Notes under the pieces: generated by a model | What the model was told of the DNA's origin: nothing | Seen by the model: the letters and a program-made list of their open reading frames with translations, nothing else | Database searches by the model: none | Shown: positions 42,701 to 55,529 of the stretch, piece after piece | Layout of the letters: every line of letters begins with the position of its first letter | Numbering within the stretch: position 1 is the first letter of the stretch | Made by a program: the position numbers and the translations under genes | Assembly (NCBI GenBank): GCA_029204225.1 | Contig: CM055103.1 | Coordinates: 39,999,323 to 40,063,322, forward strand | Length of the DNA stretch: 64,000 bases | DNA from: Diphasiastrum complanatum | Taxonomy: Eukaryota > Streptophyta > Lycopodiopsida > Lycopodiales > Lycopodiaceae | Direction of reading: 5' to 3'

Positions 42701-45700
42701 TGAATTTCATTATACTTGGTTGGAAAAACCTCGCACCATCTCATGAAAAACAATATTTGAACTTAGCCAAGTGCATTGCATTGTTGCTTAGTTGTTGGAA
42801 GTCATATCATTTTGTAATTAATGTGAAAAAAAACTTATATCTTATAGTTTTTCATGATCAATAGTTATTATAAAAAATTGGTCTACATAAAGTGTTCAAT
42901 GCCATTATGTACATTGCTTTTGGCCAACCTCTTTGACAACTTTATTGCAATAAAGAGTAGCTAATTTATGTGATTACTATTTTTTAGATCACAGAGCATA
43001 AAGCATAATATACCTAGTTACATGTTTATGCATATCAAGGTTTCCATCATGTTAAAGAAATAAAAACATGTTATTATATGCAAAGAGTACTAAAAGTACC
43101 ATTTAGCACAAATAAATTTGTAAGGATGTACAAAATTTTATGAAAAGATTTAGGCTATATGAAAATGGTCACATATGAATTGTATGCAAGATCAACATAG
43201 TACATTTTATAAGTACAAAATAATGATCATCATGTGGTGGAAATAAAGGAGTATTACACTTGATACTTTGGTTATAAATAGTTGGACCTATAACATTACA
43301 AAGCCTTTGAAGTCTATGTGCGAGGTGGTGGTTTTTGAAAAAATATCCTGGTAAGAATTTTGTTTTGAGTAATGTTATTGTCTGCATTTTAAACAAGGAT
43401 ACAAGTTTATTAATCTTTTAGTTGTGATATGCTATCGGTAAGCTAAACATGAAATGAAAGCACTTTCTCAAAGCGAGAAAATCACAAATGAATATTCTTG
43501 TGACATACGATTCAAATTTTCTTCCAACTTCTAAGTATACATGTATTTGAATGCACAACATTAGAAAAAAGTAGTAGAATCTCAACTCTTTATGAACAAC
43601 AAAAGATTGTATTTACTCGTCGACCCTATTGCATGTCTTTTTATGATCTCTTTCTAATTTGCAAGATGCTACTCTTCCTTTCAATAGTTTATATCATGAT
43701 ACTTGGACAAATCGCAAAGGAAGACTAACTGCCACTCTAGTAAAGTTGGCATATTCTGCACTCTCATTTTGATATCTTCCTCATTGGTAAGCAAAACATT
43801 GATTGGTTGATTGCAATAGTAGATTATCCTAATGGATCTTGCAATATTAAGCTTTGTTGCTACAATTGTGGTACTTAAGCATAACAAACCTATCTATTTG
43901 AGATCAGTAAAGAAAGAGTTTTTTCAATGTGCTTACTATTTTTTTATAATAACAATGGAATGGAAGTACACACCTTTGCAAATGGGACCTTTGATTAGCT
44001 CTCCCTAAAGATGGTACTTTAGGTGTTACCAACTCTATGATAAAAAATAGTCACTCATGTACAAGATACTCCACTCCCACTTTAGTCTCCTCTTCTTGTA
44101 TCTCCTAATGCTCCCATATCAAGAAAGATTTAACTACATTCCATAATTTGTTGTCTTTTCAATTTTAGAGGTTGCCAATCTAATAAAACACTTCCGTCTA
44201 CTCTCATTCAATGTAAAATTTTGTGTTGAATGAAGATCAATCAACACCATCTCTATTGAAGATATATTTAGGTATTCTGATTTTCTTGAATTCTTTGACA
44301 AACTATTATTTGCTATGAACTCCCACATTCAAATGGACTAGAAATCAAACAATTTTTTTAGTATCGAATTCTTTTGCAACCCCTCTCCCTTTATATTTAA
44401 AAATTGTCTTTTCTACACTATCAATTCAACCCTTTTGCAAATTATAGAAATCTAAACTTTTTTCCATCTTGGTTCTCGCTACAAAACAAACCTACCAATC
44501 ATTCTTTAGCGACATATCAAATTCATATTCGCTCACCTTGATATTCTAATTTTTAATATTTGGTGAAAATCGTCCAAGGAATAATGACTCATCATTTTAC
44601 TAGCTATTATGTGGAACTAGCTAACTTTGGAGCATTCGGTTGGCTTGTAATATACTTGACTTGAATTTGTTTTCGAAATTTTCTCTTTCCCTTTGCCTTA
44701 GATGTTGATGGACTTGTTGCAACTACATCCTTGATGCTACCATGATAGAATCATAGAATTTTATGATCCAAATCACAACAATTAGGGATACGAAGCACAT
44801 TCCTCCTACACTCGCTCTAATAATCAGCTGACAAGCCTAGGTGAATTGAACAATGGAACATCATGATCAAATTCATGAAATCTTGTCGATATGTGTGTCT
44901 AGGCTCTTATTTTTTATTTTTTATTTGATAAACTTCTATTGATAATCATAATCATCAGCTACTCAAAAGAATTTGAAAATCCCCATAAATTTCTCCCAAG
45001 TGGATGGCTTAGAAAATAAGTCATGCCACCAAGAGGATGCTTTGCCTTAGAAAATTGAACCACAATTTCTATTTTCTTCTCCTAATGAATATTAAAGAGA
45101 TTGAGATGTCGTTCCACTTAGCTAACCAATTCTCTACCACTTTCAACTTCTTATCTCACTTTTTCAATATAAGGCTCACGTTTGAATTTCAATTTGGAAG
45201 AGGCCAAGATCTCATCTATGTAAGCCATACTTCCATTTGCTAAGTTTTAAGTTATTTCAATTAGTTGTCTCATGAATTGTTAATCATTGAAAAATTTGAA
45301 CATATGTGGGCATGCAACCAATAGCAACACGAGTTGATGTTGCTGACTATTATATATCTATTTTTTGGATTTTTATAATTGGAACCAAAACCTATTTTTG
45401 GAAATAAAGGAATGGCAAACACCCATTGATTTGGCTCAATCTGCCAACGAGCACCCTCCACCTTTGCATAGGTAGGCAGTCGACTTGTTTACGCTCTTCC
45501 TTGTCTCCTGGCAACCTTCCTCAAGTCACTATATCTCCCTGCTAACACTCTCTTTCCTAGGCTCAAGCTACAAGCTAGGAGTTGATTTGGATTTTGATTA
45601 TTTCAGTTTGTTAAAATATAACCTTTACAAACATATGGGGCTTCATTTTTTTGTGAGCAATTATTTGGACATGTCATAAAATGGTAATTGGTTAAGTTGC

Positions 45701-45794
45701 AGTTGTTTCACTTATTTTTTGAATTTTTTTCAAGTTTGTAGTTAATGTTATTTCAGGCATATGCATTCTTAAAAAAACGTAAAAAACAAAAATT
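39774..45794. other. Six kb of AT-rich sequence without recognisable genes
   Basis: Only short open frames with no family resemblance occur on either strand. There are no LTR ends with PBS or PPT, no long microsatellites and no tRNA-like folds that I could see. It is probably decayed repeat sequence, but nothing in it shows which. Confidence 0.45.
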
Positions 45795-45875
45795 ATGAAT
45801 ATTACTTGGACGTTTTACTGCATTGATCTATACAAATTTGTAATTAGAAAAAAAAAAAGGTTTTTTCCTAGGAGA

Positions 45876-46950
45876 ATGGCAAGCGAGGAAGTTCTCGTAG
45901 TTGTAGACAAATTCATTTCCTCTTCCAAAATTCGGCCGGTTTCTCCTTACATGAGAAGACTGATCGATTCTTATCAGTTACTCCATCTTTTAAGTAAGGT
46001 AGTATTGGAACTCCACCAAAGTAAAACGCAATATCTATTTAACCAGTTACAATTGATTAATTCAAACAACTTGGACTACCAATAGGATGTCTTCACCAGT
46101 GAGAAAAAATATATGCGTCTTGAAGTTGTCAAGGATTTGATTAATTAATGGACGAGATATTTTATCTTGCACAATATCCTAGAGAAAAAATAAATTTCAT
46201 CAATTCTCTTGTTTCTTGAAGGTAAAACTTCCTCCTGGCAAAGGAGACTTCCTTCGAAACCGACAACCTGGGCCAAATTCCTTGAGGAATTCGGAAGGCC
46301 TTCGCTGTTGTGGATGACTCAGAGATGTACATTCATTTTATCAACTATTGGATTGACAATCATGAATTAAATAATTATCTCCAACAATTTATCGATTTTT
46401 TGGCCAAGGTAGTAGCACTTTTTGATCCTAAGTTGGCTCAAAGGCAATTTGTGTTTTGATTACTTGCTAACCATCAGAATGCGTGGAAGTGAAATGTACT
46501 CCAGACAAAAGTCTATGATAGTACAATGATTGAGAGTCATGAAAATTGTACATAATAAAATTGCCCTAAAAGCAAAAAAATGAAAAGCTTAAAAATAATT
46601 TTGTTGTTGACTTTGACAAATTAGATGTCATGGCTAACCAAAACAATAAAACAAGAAATAGGTAATCAAGGATAAGGTGCGCAAGGTGGCAATTAAGAAG
46701 ATTTTTAATTTCTTGTGCAATAAATTTGAGCATCAAGCAAAATGGTGCTCCAAAAAGAAAAACAAGTCATCAAGCCTTATGATGATGGAGTTATGCATGA
46801 ACAAACTTCAAATTGATGTAGTTAAAAATTGTCCATATGCTTGCAATTTTAGTACATTATCTTTCAATCCTAATCAATTGTTTCAAGTTAGAGACAAAAT
46901 TTTAGAGAAAAAAACATTAATAGAAGCACTCACACCCAAATCTATCTAAG
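45876..46950 (+). pseudogene. Second chromovirus gag copy, broken
   Basis: It corresponds stepwise to 2150-3120: VLELHQSK..YLFNQLQLINSNNLDYQ, LIN.WTRYFILHN, LLFLEGKTSSWQRRLPSKPTTWAKFLEEF, then the knuckle region FNFLCNKFEHQAKWCSKKKNKSS (two knuckle cysteines recognisable, first lost) and CNFSTLSFNPNQLFQVRDKIL. Several stops and frameshifts are present. Similarity ends near 46915, just before the protease site. It is more decayed than the copy at 2025. Confidence 0.75.
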
Positions 46951-46989
46951 ATGGATGTAGCATACTTAGATTGAAAAATGAAGTTAAAA

Positions 46990-47890
46990 TCACATTCTCT
47001 TGTAACTTCTATTCCTAGAATGAAGCTTAGTAGGCTGATCAACCATCTTAAACTCTCTTGCCAAAGCAATTTTTACATCTCTAATTCCATCTAGATCATT
47101 ACCACTCAAAATGGTGTCATCTACATACAAAACAAGAACGATGATCTTTCCATCATGAATCCTTATATACGATGATGGATCATATGCACTCATTACAAAA
47201 TTGATGCAAATGAGAAAAGAGGTTAGTGTAGAGTACCATGCTCTAGGTGCTTGCTTGAGCCCATAAAGGCTCTTCTTCAAGAAACACACCTTTCCTTCAT
47301 GCTTTGCCTTGATGAAGCCCTCGGGTTGCCTCGTGTAGATCTCTTCCTCCAAGTAACCATTGAGGAGAGCATTTGTGAAATCAAGTTGGAATAGCTCCCA
47401 ATTGAAGGTTGTAGCAAGACTAGTGATCAACTTGATAGTAACAAACTTAGCCACATGAGCAAAAGTCTCATCATAATCAATGCCTTTGGTTTGTAAAAAC
47501 CCTTTTTCTACAAGCCTAGCTTTATGCTTACTTATTGATCCATCTTGGTTATACTTCAATCTATACACCCACTTGTAATCAAGTGGTTTCTTCCCTTGAG
47601 GAAGATTCACAAGATCCCCAGTATGATTCTCAATGAGAGCATCATACTCTACTTGCATAGCATCCATCCAACTCTTAGATTTACAAGCATTTTCATAGCA
47701 TGTTGGCTCATCTAACATTGAAGTAAGAAATGTGTAAGATGTGAAAAGATGATGAGCCTTCCCTTTGATCACCTTGATCATCATAGGTGAGCCTCAATGG
47801 ATCGGCCCTTGTCCTTGTGGATCTCCTTGGAGTTCTTGGAGTTCTTTCATCTTGAGGTGGATCCTCAAGTTCTTCATTGTAAGCTTGATC
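46990..47890 (-). pseudogene. Copia RT with intact YVDD, fragment
   Basis: The minus ORF 46990-47784 (264 codons) reads SWMDAMQVEYDALIENHTGDL, VYRLKYNQDGSISKHKARL, LFQLDFTNALLNGYLEEEIY, SLYGLKQAPRAWYS and VLVLYVDDTILSG, so motif A Asp and YVDD are present. It ends shortly after REFKMVD, so RNase H is lost. Upstream to 47890 a linker (RTPRRSTRTRADPLRLTYDD) continues across one frameshift near 47770. It is close to the RT at 37740-38200 and lies between two chromovirus pieces. Confidence 0.8.
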
Positions 47891-47892
47891 AT

Positions 47893-48110
47893 GGTGATTG
47901 TAGCTACATGTTGTTGGTGTGAAACCTCTCTTTGTTGAGCTTTGTGTGGTCCATAGCTTGGGGGCTAAATCTGTATGATCTAGTTTTGGTTGGGCTTTTT
48001 TATAAACCATCCAATTCCCTTTGGTTTCTATAAGTTTGGTTGGGCTTTTTTTATAAACCATCCAATTTCCTTTTGGTTTCTATTGTTTCAGTTACCTAGT
48101 CTTTGATCAT
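47893..48110 (+). repeat. Chromovirus LTR fragment with a 50-bp tandem duplication
   Basis: GTAGCTACATG.TG.TGGTGTGA, CCATAGCTTGGGGG.TAAAT and TTTGGTTGGG match 6727-6825 of the chromovirus 3' LTR. From 47985 a unit of about 50 bp (TTTGGTTGGGCTTTTT...CCATCCAATT) is duplicated (second unit at 48035). This duplication is absent from the other copy. Confidence 0.7.
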
Positions 48111-51100
48111 TGGTACTGGTCTTGAAACTATCACTAATATGCATCGATGGACATGCAATTTCATTCTAAACACTAGCTCAATTCAGTAGCAAATTTCATG
48201 CAGTTTGACATTCAGTATATCGATTTTCTATCATCGCATTTTATACCAATATCCATGCACAACTCAAAACCATTTATAATTATTGTATACAGCTATGCAA
48301 ATCTTTAGAAATATAGTACATTCACCATATCTTTGCTACCCTCTTGAGTCCTTCCAAATAGTTGTAATAATGAAATATCATATCCATCATGATGTGCACT
48401 CAAACTTTTTAGTTGAACCTTCCTTCCTTGATTTCCAAGGTCCAACTCCATCTTTCTCAAGAAATGCACATGCACTTGTTGTCTTCCTTTTCAAACAATT
48501 TCTATTAAGATTTGAATATGAAAATCCCCTTTTGTTGCTTGGTGACGTACCATGTTCAATGCCAAAACCACTAGTGCCACGAAGTGACACAAAATTTTCC
48601 AAATATTAAAAAAAAACTTCATTAGGATTTTGCACAACATGACTAAGCTCATAGACACCATGGTTATCTTAGAAAAATAAACCATATGAGACTTTCAAGA
48701 TGATGTGCATAAAGAATAGTGTTCTTCAAGAATGATTCACTATCTCTTAGATAGAGATTGCAACTAGCCTCTATAGATAGATCAAGACAACTATCTATGC
48801 TAAAATTTTGAAGGATAGATCTTACGTACTTTTTTTTATAACTAAAACACAAAATAGCATATTGATTTTTCCAAATCTTTGCTCTAAAAATATCAAAAAA
48901 TGTAAGATGATGTGTGTAAGTCTACCACAAGATCCTAACTTGACATGAACCCAATATTGATTATGGAGAGCAACAGGGACCCTAACCACCCAACCATAGA
49001 ATGTTATCATACACTCACTCCTGAATAGAAGTCTTCTATAATGAAAAACCTATTCTTGTATAGAACTCTGACTATGGCATCTCATGCTACCATAGCACTA
49101 ATCCTAGAACTAGGAAACTTTATGGGCTCTCACTCACAAGACTAATCCAACCATACAAATGATGTCATCATCCACTCTTGTATAGACATAGCCCAAGCCA
49201 TATTCTTGAAGAGTGTTTATGGGATTAGTAACTTCTTGTGCATGTCATTCTAGTGGTCCTAATCCATAACCTTATATCCGATTCTAAACTTAGGGCCAAG
49301 GTCCCAACAACTAGGGAGATCCATCTACCCTATGCCCAACACCTACCATATCATGTTGGTTCTGGTTAAATATAGTCAATTAATCCCAACATGAACATAG
49401 TCTTTCAGGCATGGACATAAAATACTTCTCCCATTAAGAAAAAATAAATTATTTTGAGAATTGAAGTATCACAACCAAGGTCATATATAAGCTCTTTCAA
49501 AATCGTTGTCTCCTTTACTAATTTGTGTGAAAAATATGCAAATACCAACTCAAAGGACTTGTAATAAATATAAATGTTTCACCATAAGTCAAAGTGTGGT
49601 GTCACATGTGTAAAAACATCATGGAAGGGAACAAGTTAGTTCCCATAGACATTTTTTATTGTTTAGTATACATAAGATGCTCCTCCAGTGGTAAATTGTC
49701 AAGTAGACGAATCTAAACCATTGACTTGATGGATGGTGGAGATATAGGGCCTAATCCTACATATATACCCTTACATTTTCGGCCTAGTAAGCCTATATAG
49801 ATTGAACCTCATTCATTATGCATCTCTTAGTTTTGATATTAATTTGGAATGAAGAGTTTGTATTACAATTGTTTATATTGCTTGCATTTCTCTCTCTACA
49901 TTGCCTAATCCTTTATATCTCTATAATCTCTCTTTAGTACATGAAAGACGTGTATCATGGATGTGATCTTTATCATGTACTAAAGTTTGATTATCAATCT
50001 TATGTGAATCTATTATAATTTGGGAGCAAGAACTTGGTGCATTGTAGATCACTAGAATACTAATTTTTGCATCTTTTAAGATTCATGGTTAAAGATATTT
50101 GTTTTTGACATTTTGAAGGTTCCTTGATGTTTGAAACTTTCACAATCTATACAGATACTCAAGAATGAATATTATTGGTCTATCATCATCCATTCTGATT
50201 CTAGTATTTCTAGATGTAAACGATTTAACGAAGGGTGAACTCAAACTCCTCACCGTCATATAAAAAAAAATAGTAAATCCCCTTCATAAGGATTACCCTA
50301 GGATTATCCACTATCAAAATTTAAGATTCTCAAAAGTCCTCAAGCATATGAGAACTATATTCAAAGAACATCTGCTTATCTATCAACAAGCAGTACTACT
50401 GGACTTATTATTCATAGTGTTCATTGATAAAACGGATGCAATCCACATGATTGTCTATCATATGCATCAAGCTTACCAAAGATCTCTTTATATTTGTGTA
50501 ATGTATTGCTACATAAATATTCTAAGTTTGGTGGACATTTTATGTGCTAGATTAATCATTTCTCGCATATCTTGTGCAAAATAAAAGCACTTTCTCTTTG
50601 GTTTCCACAACAATGGTGGTCTCATTTGAAACCTGTAAACAAACATACCCCATGACATTATGCTTATGGGCTATTGTAAGCAAAGTTGATTATTGGAACC
50701 TACTTTTCCCATTTATTATGCTTACTCAAAACATATGATCAACCCACATTCTCCATCATTTAATTGATCCTTTTAATCTAACCATCATATGATGAGCAAA
50801 AGCTCAAAGCACAGGTCCTCAAATTTAGGATTCAATGATGACCAAGAATGTCTTGCAGATTGACCATCTTGATCACTCATGTAAAGTGGTTTGAAAACCA
50901 CTTAGAAAATATTTGAGCTTTGTCAAATGCTTTAGTTTTCTTATTCATAAAGATAAATGATACCATGTTGGTCACACAATTCACCACAGTTCAAAATTTT
51001 TGTTGCGAGTCTTTGTGATGCGTTGTAGCTATGCTACAATACATTGTGTCAACATGATAAGAGGAATCATGCAATTTTTGAGAAAATATGTAAATCATGA

Positions 51101-53365
51101 GAAGTATGCTTTGTGAAAGGGTGATCGATTCCATATGACATTGATTGAATGTTTTTCAATAAGGCCAGAGTTGAGAGCCTAAGTAAATGGTGATTCAGTG
51201 GAACTAAGTAGTACTCGATGAGACAAGGATACCTCATTTGACCATTGTTATAAATGATAGGTAGACAACTATGAATGTACAAATTGAATTGTGTATGGAT
51301 AAGAGGTCATCCACCAGATTATTTGTAGAACCAGGCCACTCTTTCTTCAAGCTAGTTAAGAAAAGTTTCTATTAAATGTTCAAGATTATGGAAGAATTTT
51401 GCACATTCTTTCCTAGAAGTGAACTCTAGTATACGATATATATACATGTCCTCTTGACAAGCAAGGATGTTTGTCAAAATGCATCATTGTTTACAATATA
51501 ACTTGATTGTAAGCAAAAACCAAAAATGAAGTGTAGAATGATATTAAGATTTTGTTGCCAAATTTTCCAATAGATTCCTTAGAACTTTTTTATCTCAAAA
51601 TTTATTGAGAGATTTTAGATATTTGTTGGTATTAGCACACAAGACAAATATGACGTTATCATAGATAGTTTATGCAAAAAAGGACAAAATAATATGAGGT
51701 CATTGTAAATCATCTATGTAAACTGAAGTTAATGTCCAATTCTAGCCCAAACCTTGGGGATTTTGACAATTCACAAGATTAATAAATGTTTTTTCATCTT
51801 CTAGGTCCATACACACCTCTATGAAATCAAACTCCATAACTCGAGGTGAACCAAACATGAGAAGTCTAGAATTAAGCCACATTTGGACGATACAATTATG
51901 GAGGGATCCCCATTGATGTTTGCATTGCTCATTTAGGAAAAACTAGTACAACTAGTACTAACGAAGTGAAGGTGATGGCCCACTTAATGTGAGCTAAAAA
52001 CTTCAAGATCTAGACTTCAATTTTTGCTAATTGAATAGCATAATGTTTTCAAGAAGATGATTGGGTTAAAAGGGCATGGTTAGCACTTGCTCACACAACA
52101 CACACCAATAAACAAACTTAATAAATAACATGCCCATGTGCACTAGTGTACATCTAACTCCACACCATGCATGCGCTTTGAAGCCTTCTTGTCGCTTCAC
52201 ATTCAATTTGTACTTTGTGAAAGGATATTTTCATTTGTCTTTCCACAACAAAGGTGAAATGGTTACAAGATACTAATGTAAATACCTAGAAAACTAGGTG
52301 ATAAGCTTTGTGTAAAGTACTGCAAGGTGACTCAAGTGAATAATCAAACAAAGTTATTTACAAGATAGAGGCTCATCAAGGACGACATAACAAGTAGGAC
52401 AATGGGGAAATCATACTATGCCACTATATGCTCAACTATTTGAATTAGGTTAGCCTAACATTGTACTTTTTGTGCATAAAGAATACGTTGTATGTGGTAA
52501 GTGGTGCACTTTGTGCCTTGTTTAACAAAAAAAAAGAATGGGAGGCTCACAAGTGACTTGAAAGGAGTATTTTCATGCATGTTGAAAAATGGCAATAAAA
52601 AAGTTTGCAATCCAAAGATATTAAAAAAAAAACCTTTTTAACTTAAACCCATCTAGAAAGAGAGGCTTGATCTTTGAGAGAGGGTCGTTTCTATAATGAC
52701 AAAGCTAAATTTATCTAGTTTTAAAATTTCAAGTACATAACTTTACCTTCAAGCTTCATATTGGTTTCATTGGGGAAGTCATTTCTATTTTGTACCCTTG
52801 CAAAAAAAAAAGTATATGCATGTGTCTAATAAGACTTGCTTTTCCTCTTGGATCAAGGTCTAGCTCCCCATCAACCATGCAAGGGCATAGGGTACTAGTG
52901 CTCACAAAAAAAATGACAATGTTCGTCAATTATTTCAAATTTAGTTAATGAATATTGCAAGTAAGAATAAACTAGGTGTTTAACACTTAGAAGAATTTTG
53001 TTTTCTAGAGCGAATCTCAATAGGAAGTCGAAAGCTAAAAACTACAAGAACTAAGCGATATTGAAAAGTGGGAGCAATCATGTGTTTTAACACTCAGAAG
53101 GATTTTGTTCTACATAGCAAATCTTAATTAGAAATTGATGAAAGCTTAAAGTTAAAAACTAAAAAAATTAGCCATCTTTAGGGAGTAAAATCACCCAATT
53201 TTCGACAAAACAAAAAATAAATGAGTGAGAGCAATGGGGCCTACGAGAGAATAAAAAGTCATATGTTGAGAAATGGGATTAAAAAATAGCACATCTCCCA
53301 AAACAAATGAGACAGAGCAAAAATAGATCTAAGATAGGACGAAGAAGTTGAAACTCCACTCCAAA
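48111..53365. other. Five kb without recognisable genes
   Basis: Short open frames only. A stretch at about 49590-50060 has LTR-like composition (CACATGTG, TATATA and a CT-rich segment), but no ends could be defined. At 52979 and 53085 a weak repeat of about 105 bp occurs (TTTAACACTYAGAAG.ATTTTGTT). Confidence 0.4.
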
Positions 53366-53459
53366 CAAAGTTAAACTATAATAATAATGAGATCATAGTT
53401 GGATGTAGTAATATCAAAGTTAAACTATAATAATAACGAGATCATAGTTAGATGTAGAA
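53366..53459. repeat. Tandem duplication, period 49 bp
   Basis: Units at 53366-53410 and 53415-53459 share CAAAGTTAAACTATAATAAT and GAGATCATAGTT.GATGTAG with two differences. Confidence 0.9.
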
Positions 53460-54219
53460 TAACAAGAACTACAGGCAGTTGGAAGTCATCTAAAGGAGTC
53501 TGAGCTGAGGAAAATTGGCAAAGTACAAGAATGGAACTGGCATGATTTTCAATAAGCCGATATCATAAAATCTTTGACGATTTTCTGCAGAAGCATAGAG
53601 ACCCAGTACTAGTCTTCGAAAAATCAGGAGGGTTTGAAGAATGTAAGGGCTTTTTAGAATAACTGAGAAGAGGTTTCTCGAGCACTCGTACTAAGTTACT
53701 AGTGCTTTGCTTATTTGGAAGATGGATCTTGGAATCAAGAAAAAGCCTATTTAAAAGCATAGAACACGAGGTGGCTCATGGTTAGGGCGACACTGGTCAC
53801 GTAGCCACATGACTCAGTGCATTAGTGGTCACTCGACCCATCCATCTGCGCTTGCATGCCCTTCATAAGTTTCAACTTTCAACTTCAAATGCTGCTACTT
53901 CACCTTTCACCTCTCAAAGACCAGTTTTGGCTTTCACGTGACGTTAGATTCTCTTACTCGTCTCTTTATTTATAGAAGATGGCTTTCACGTGACATTCTG
54001 TACACACCTTTTTGAAGTCCCTTGAAAGGCCAACACGTCTTCGAAGGGCACCGGAGTATGCTCAAGCCTTCTCACTGGAAATCTACCTCTCCACCCTTAG
54101 ATATGATCGTAGCCGTTCCGATCTTGCCACGTTCTTCAAGATTAACCATTGAAAAGAATACACGTGGCAGGTAATGCTATTTGGAAGAGATCCAAGTGGT
54201 GAATGGTGCATCAGGTGCC
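53460..54219. other. Upstream region of the host gene, no ORF of note
   Basis: Non-coding. GGCTTTCACGTGACRTT occurs twice (around 53929 and 53981), giving two G-boxes, and a third CACGTG is at 54161-54166. Confidence 0.5.
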
Positions 54220-54510
54220 TAGGGGCCCTTCAGATCGTGAAGGGCGGACAGGCCATGACGGGCAGAAATAATACACAACGCACGCTACTCGGCCTTCAGC
54301 TGAAGGGCGAATCTTGTAAGGGGCCTTCAAGGTGACGAAACTGTGCAAAACACGCAAGGCCTTTGACGGGCGGGAATCAAACACACCAACGGCTTGCACG
54401 AGTGATTTGGCCTTCAGATGAGGGGCGGACGGCCTTTGACGGGCGGAAATCAAACACACCAACGGCTTGCACGAGTGATTTGACCTTCAGATGAAGGGCG
54501 AAGTGGTGGG
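54220..54510. repeat. GC-rich tandem repeat, about 73-bp period
   Basis: Two nearly identical units begin GGCCTTTGACGGGCGG at 54358 and 54431. Less similar units with GGCC.TGACGGGC and CCTTCAG.TGAAGGGCG lie at about 54227-54310. CCTTCAGCTGAAGG near 54293 is a perfect 14-bp palindrome. The array lies between the two G-box groups. Confidence 0.8.
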
Positions 54511-54589
54511 ATGAAGCCCGTCAGATTTCAATGCGTATGAGAGGAAAATCGTAGTAGAGGTCCTATGCCCGACATCTTCGCTGACGATA

Positions 54590-54705
54590 TGGGGGGGATG
54601 GGGCCAAGGGGCCAAGCCAGGCCCGGGCCCAGGCCAGGGGGCCCGGAGGCTGGGAATCGGGATTCGGGTCCGGGAATAAAAAGCCGGGCCGGGGCCACGA
54701 GCCTG
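54590..54705. other. GC-rich stretch with GGGCC motifs
   Basis: About 115 bp of very high GC (GGCCC, GGGCCC and CCCGGG words) in an otherwise AT-rich window. GGGCC/TGGGCC-type motifs are common in plant core promoters. Confidence 0.5.
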
Positions 54706-55099
54706 TCAAATTAAGTTAGAACTCCCCTTAAGATCCAAAACAATATCTTGGTCCGGAGACTCATCCCACCCGAATCAGGCCAATTAAAATAATAATAAAT
54801 ATTTACTTTCCGCCTTTTTTTTAATTATCAAAAATAGCAAACCTATTTATTTTATTTTATTTTATTATTTTTTATTTTTTTCCTGGTAAGTAAATAATCC
54901 CTCGACTGTCAGACAGCAGCAGTAGTATCAGCCCTTTCCCAACTAATAATGTCTCGAATTTCTCTCTCCCCCCTCGTCGGGGGCCCTCGGCGCACGGAGA
55001 GATCTGGCGGCCGGGCCTCTGGATCTCCGCCACGTGGAAAAGAACACGTGGCAACGGGTCGATGGGTGATCGTGGCAAGATCGGAGAGGTGGGGGTGTG

Positions 55100-55529
55100 A
55101 TCTGATGGTGGGGAGTTGAGATGGTGTAGCGTTAGAAGGTTATCTGGGGGGGGGGTCTCGTCTCGTCTCGTCTCGTCTCGTCTCTCTCTTCTGTCACTGA
55201 TCTTGCTTTGCCGGCTATGTCGGTCGTCTGATACGACGATGCGTCGTCTCTCTTGTTTTCTGTCTTCCTCTCGGGCTTCAGTTTTGCTTCGTCTTCTCTC
55301 TCTCTCTCTGACATTCCTTCTAGTTTAGCCTTTTTGCTTTTCCTTTTCCTCTTTCCTCGGGAAGAAGCAGCTCCTGCTCGCTGCTCGCTCTAGATCTTGG
55401 TGTGCGTAGCTTGCCTGCGCAGGTGCCGTAAGATCCTGTCATGCTGATGCTGGTTGCGGTATCTTTGGCCTCCTGCTGCGTCTGGATTTGGTTTATCGGC
55501 TTGGATTCGGACTCGCGTGCGATGCAATG
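55100..55529 (+). other. Probable 5' untranslated first exon of the host gene
   Basis: The stretch is CT-rich with (GTCTC)6 at 55155-55184 and several CTCTCTCT runs, typical of plant leaders. It ends at a strong splice donor, AATG|GTAAGC (intron start 55530). No long open frame was found that continues into the next exon, so I take it as untranslated. The start is a guess. Confidence 0.45.
55155..55184. repeat. (GTCTC)6 pentanucleotide repeat
   Basis: Six perfect GTCTC units, preceded by a run of 10 G (55146-55155). Confidence 0.95.

Larger units (their letters stand above)
53935..55050 (+). promoter_or_regulatory. Cluster of five CACGTG G-boxes upstream of the host gene
   Basis: CACGTG occurs at 53935, 53987, 54161, 55031 and 55045. 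The last two (CCACGTGG and ACACGTGGC, 14 bp apart) have the ACGTGGC context of abscisic-acid response elements. In plants G-boxes are bound by bZIP and bHLH factors; regulation of this gene is inferred. Confidence 0.6.

Noticed and set aside
40000-45700. Scattered 60-80 residue frames as small genes
   Set aside because: Length is as expected by chance in AT-rich DNA; there is no consistent strand, motif or splice context.
47708-48061. 117-residue minus frame as one protein
   Set aside because: Its left part is the copia linker and its right part is antisense to a chromovirus LTR with a duplication, so it is a chance fusion.
49590-50060. Possible additional LTR
   Set aside because: The composition and a CACATGTG site are suggestive, but no TG/CA ends, target duplication, PBS or PPT could be found.
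54220-54510. CRISPR-like array
   Set aside because: Units are directly adjacent 73-bp repeats with no spacers, in a plant nuclear context.
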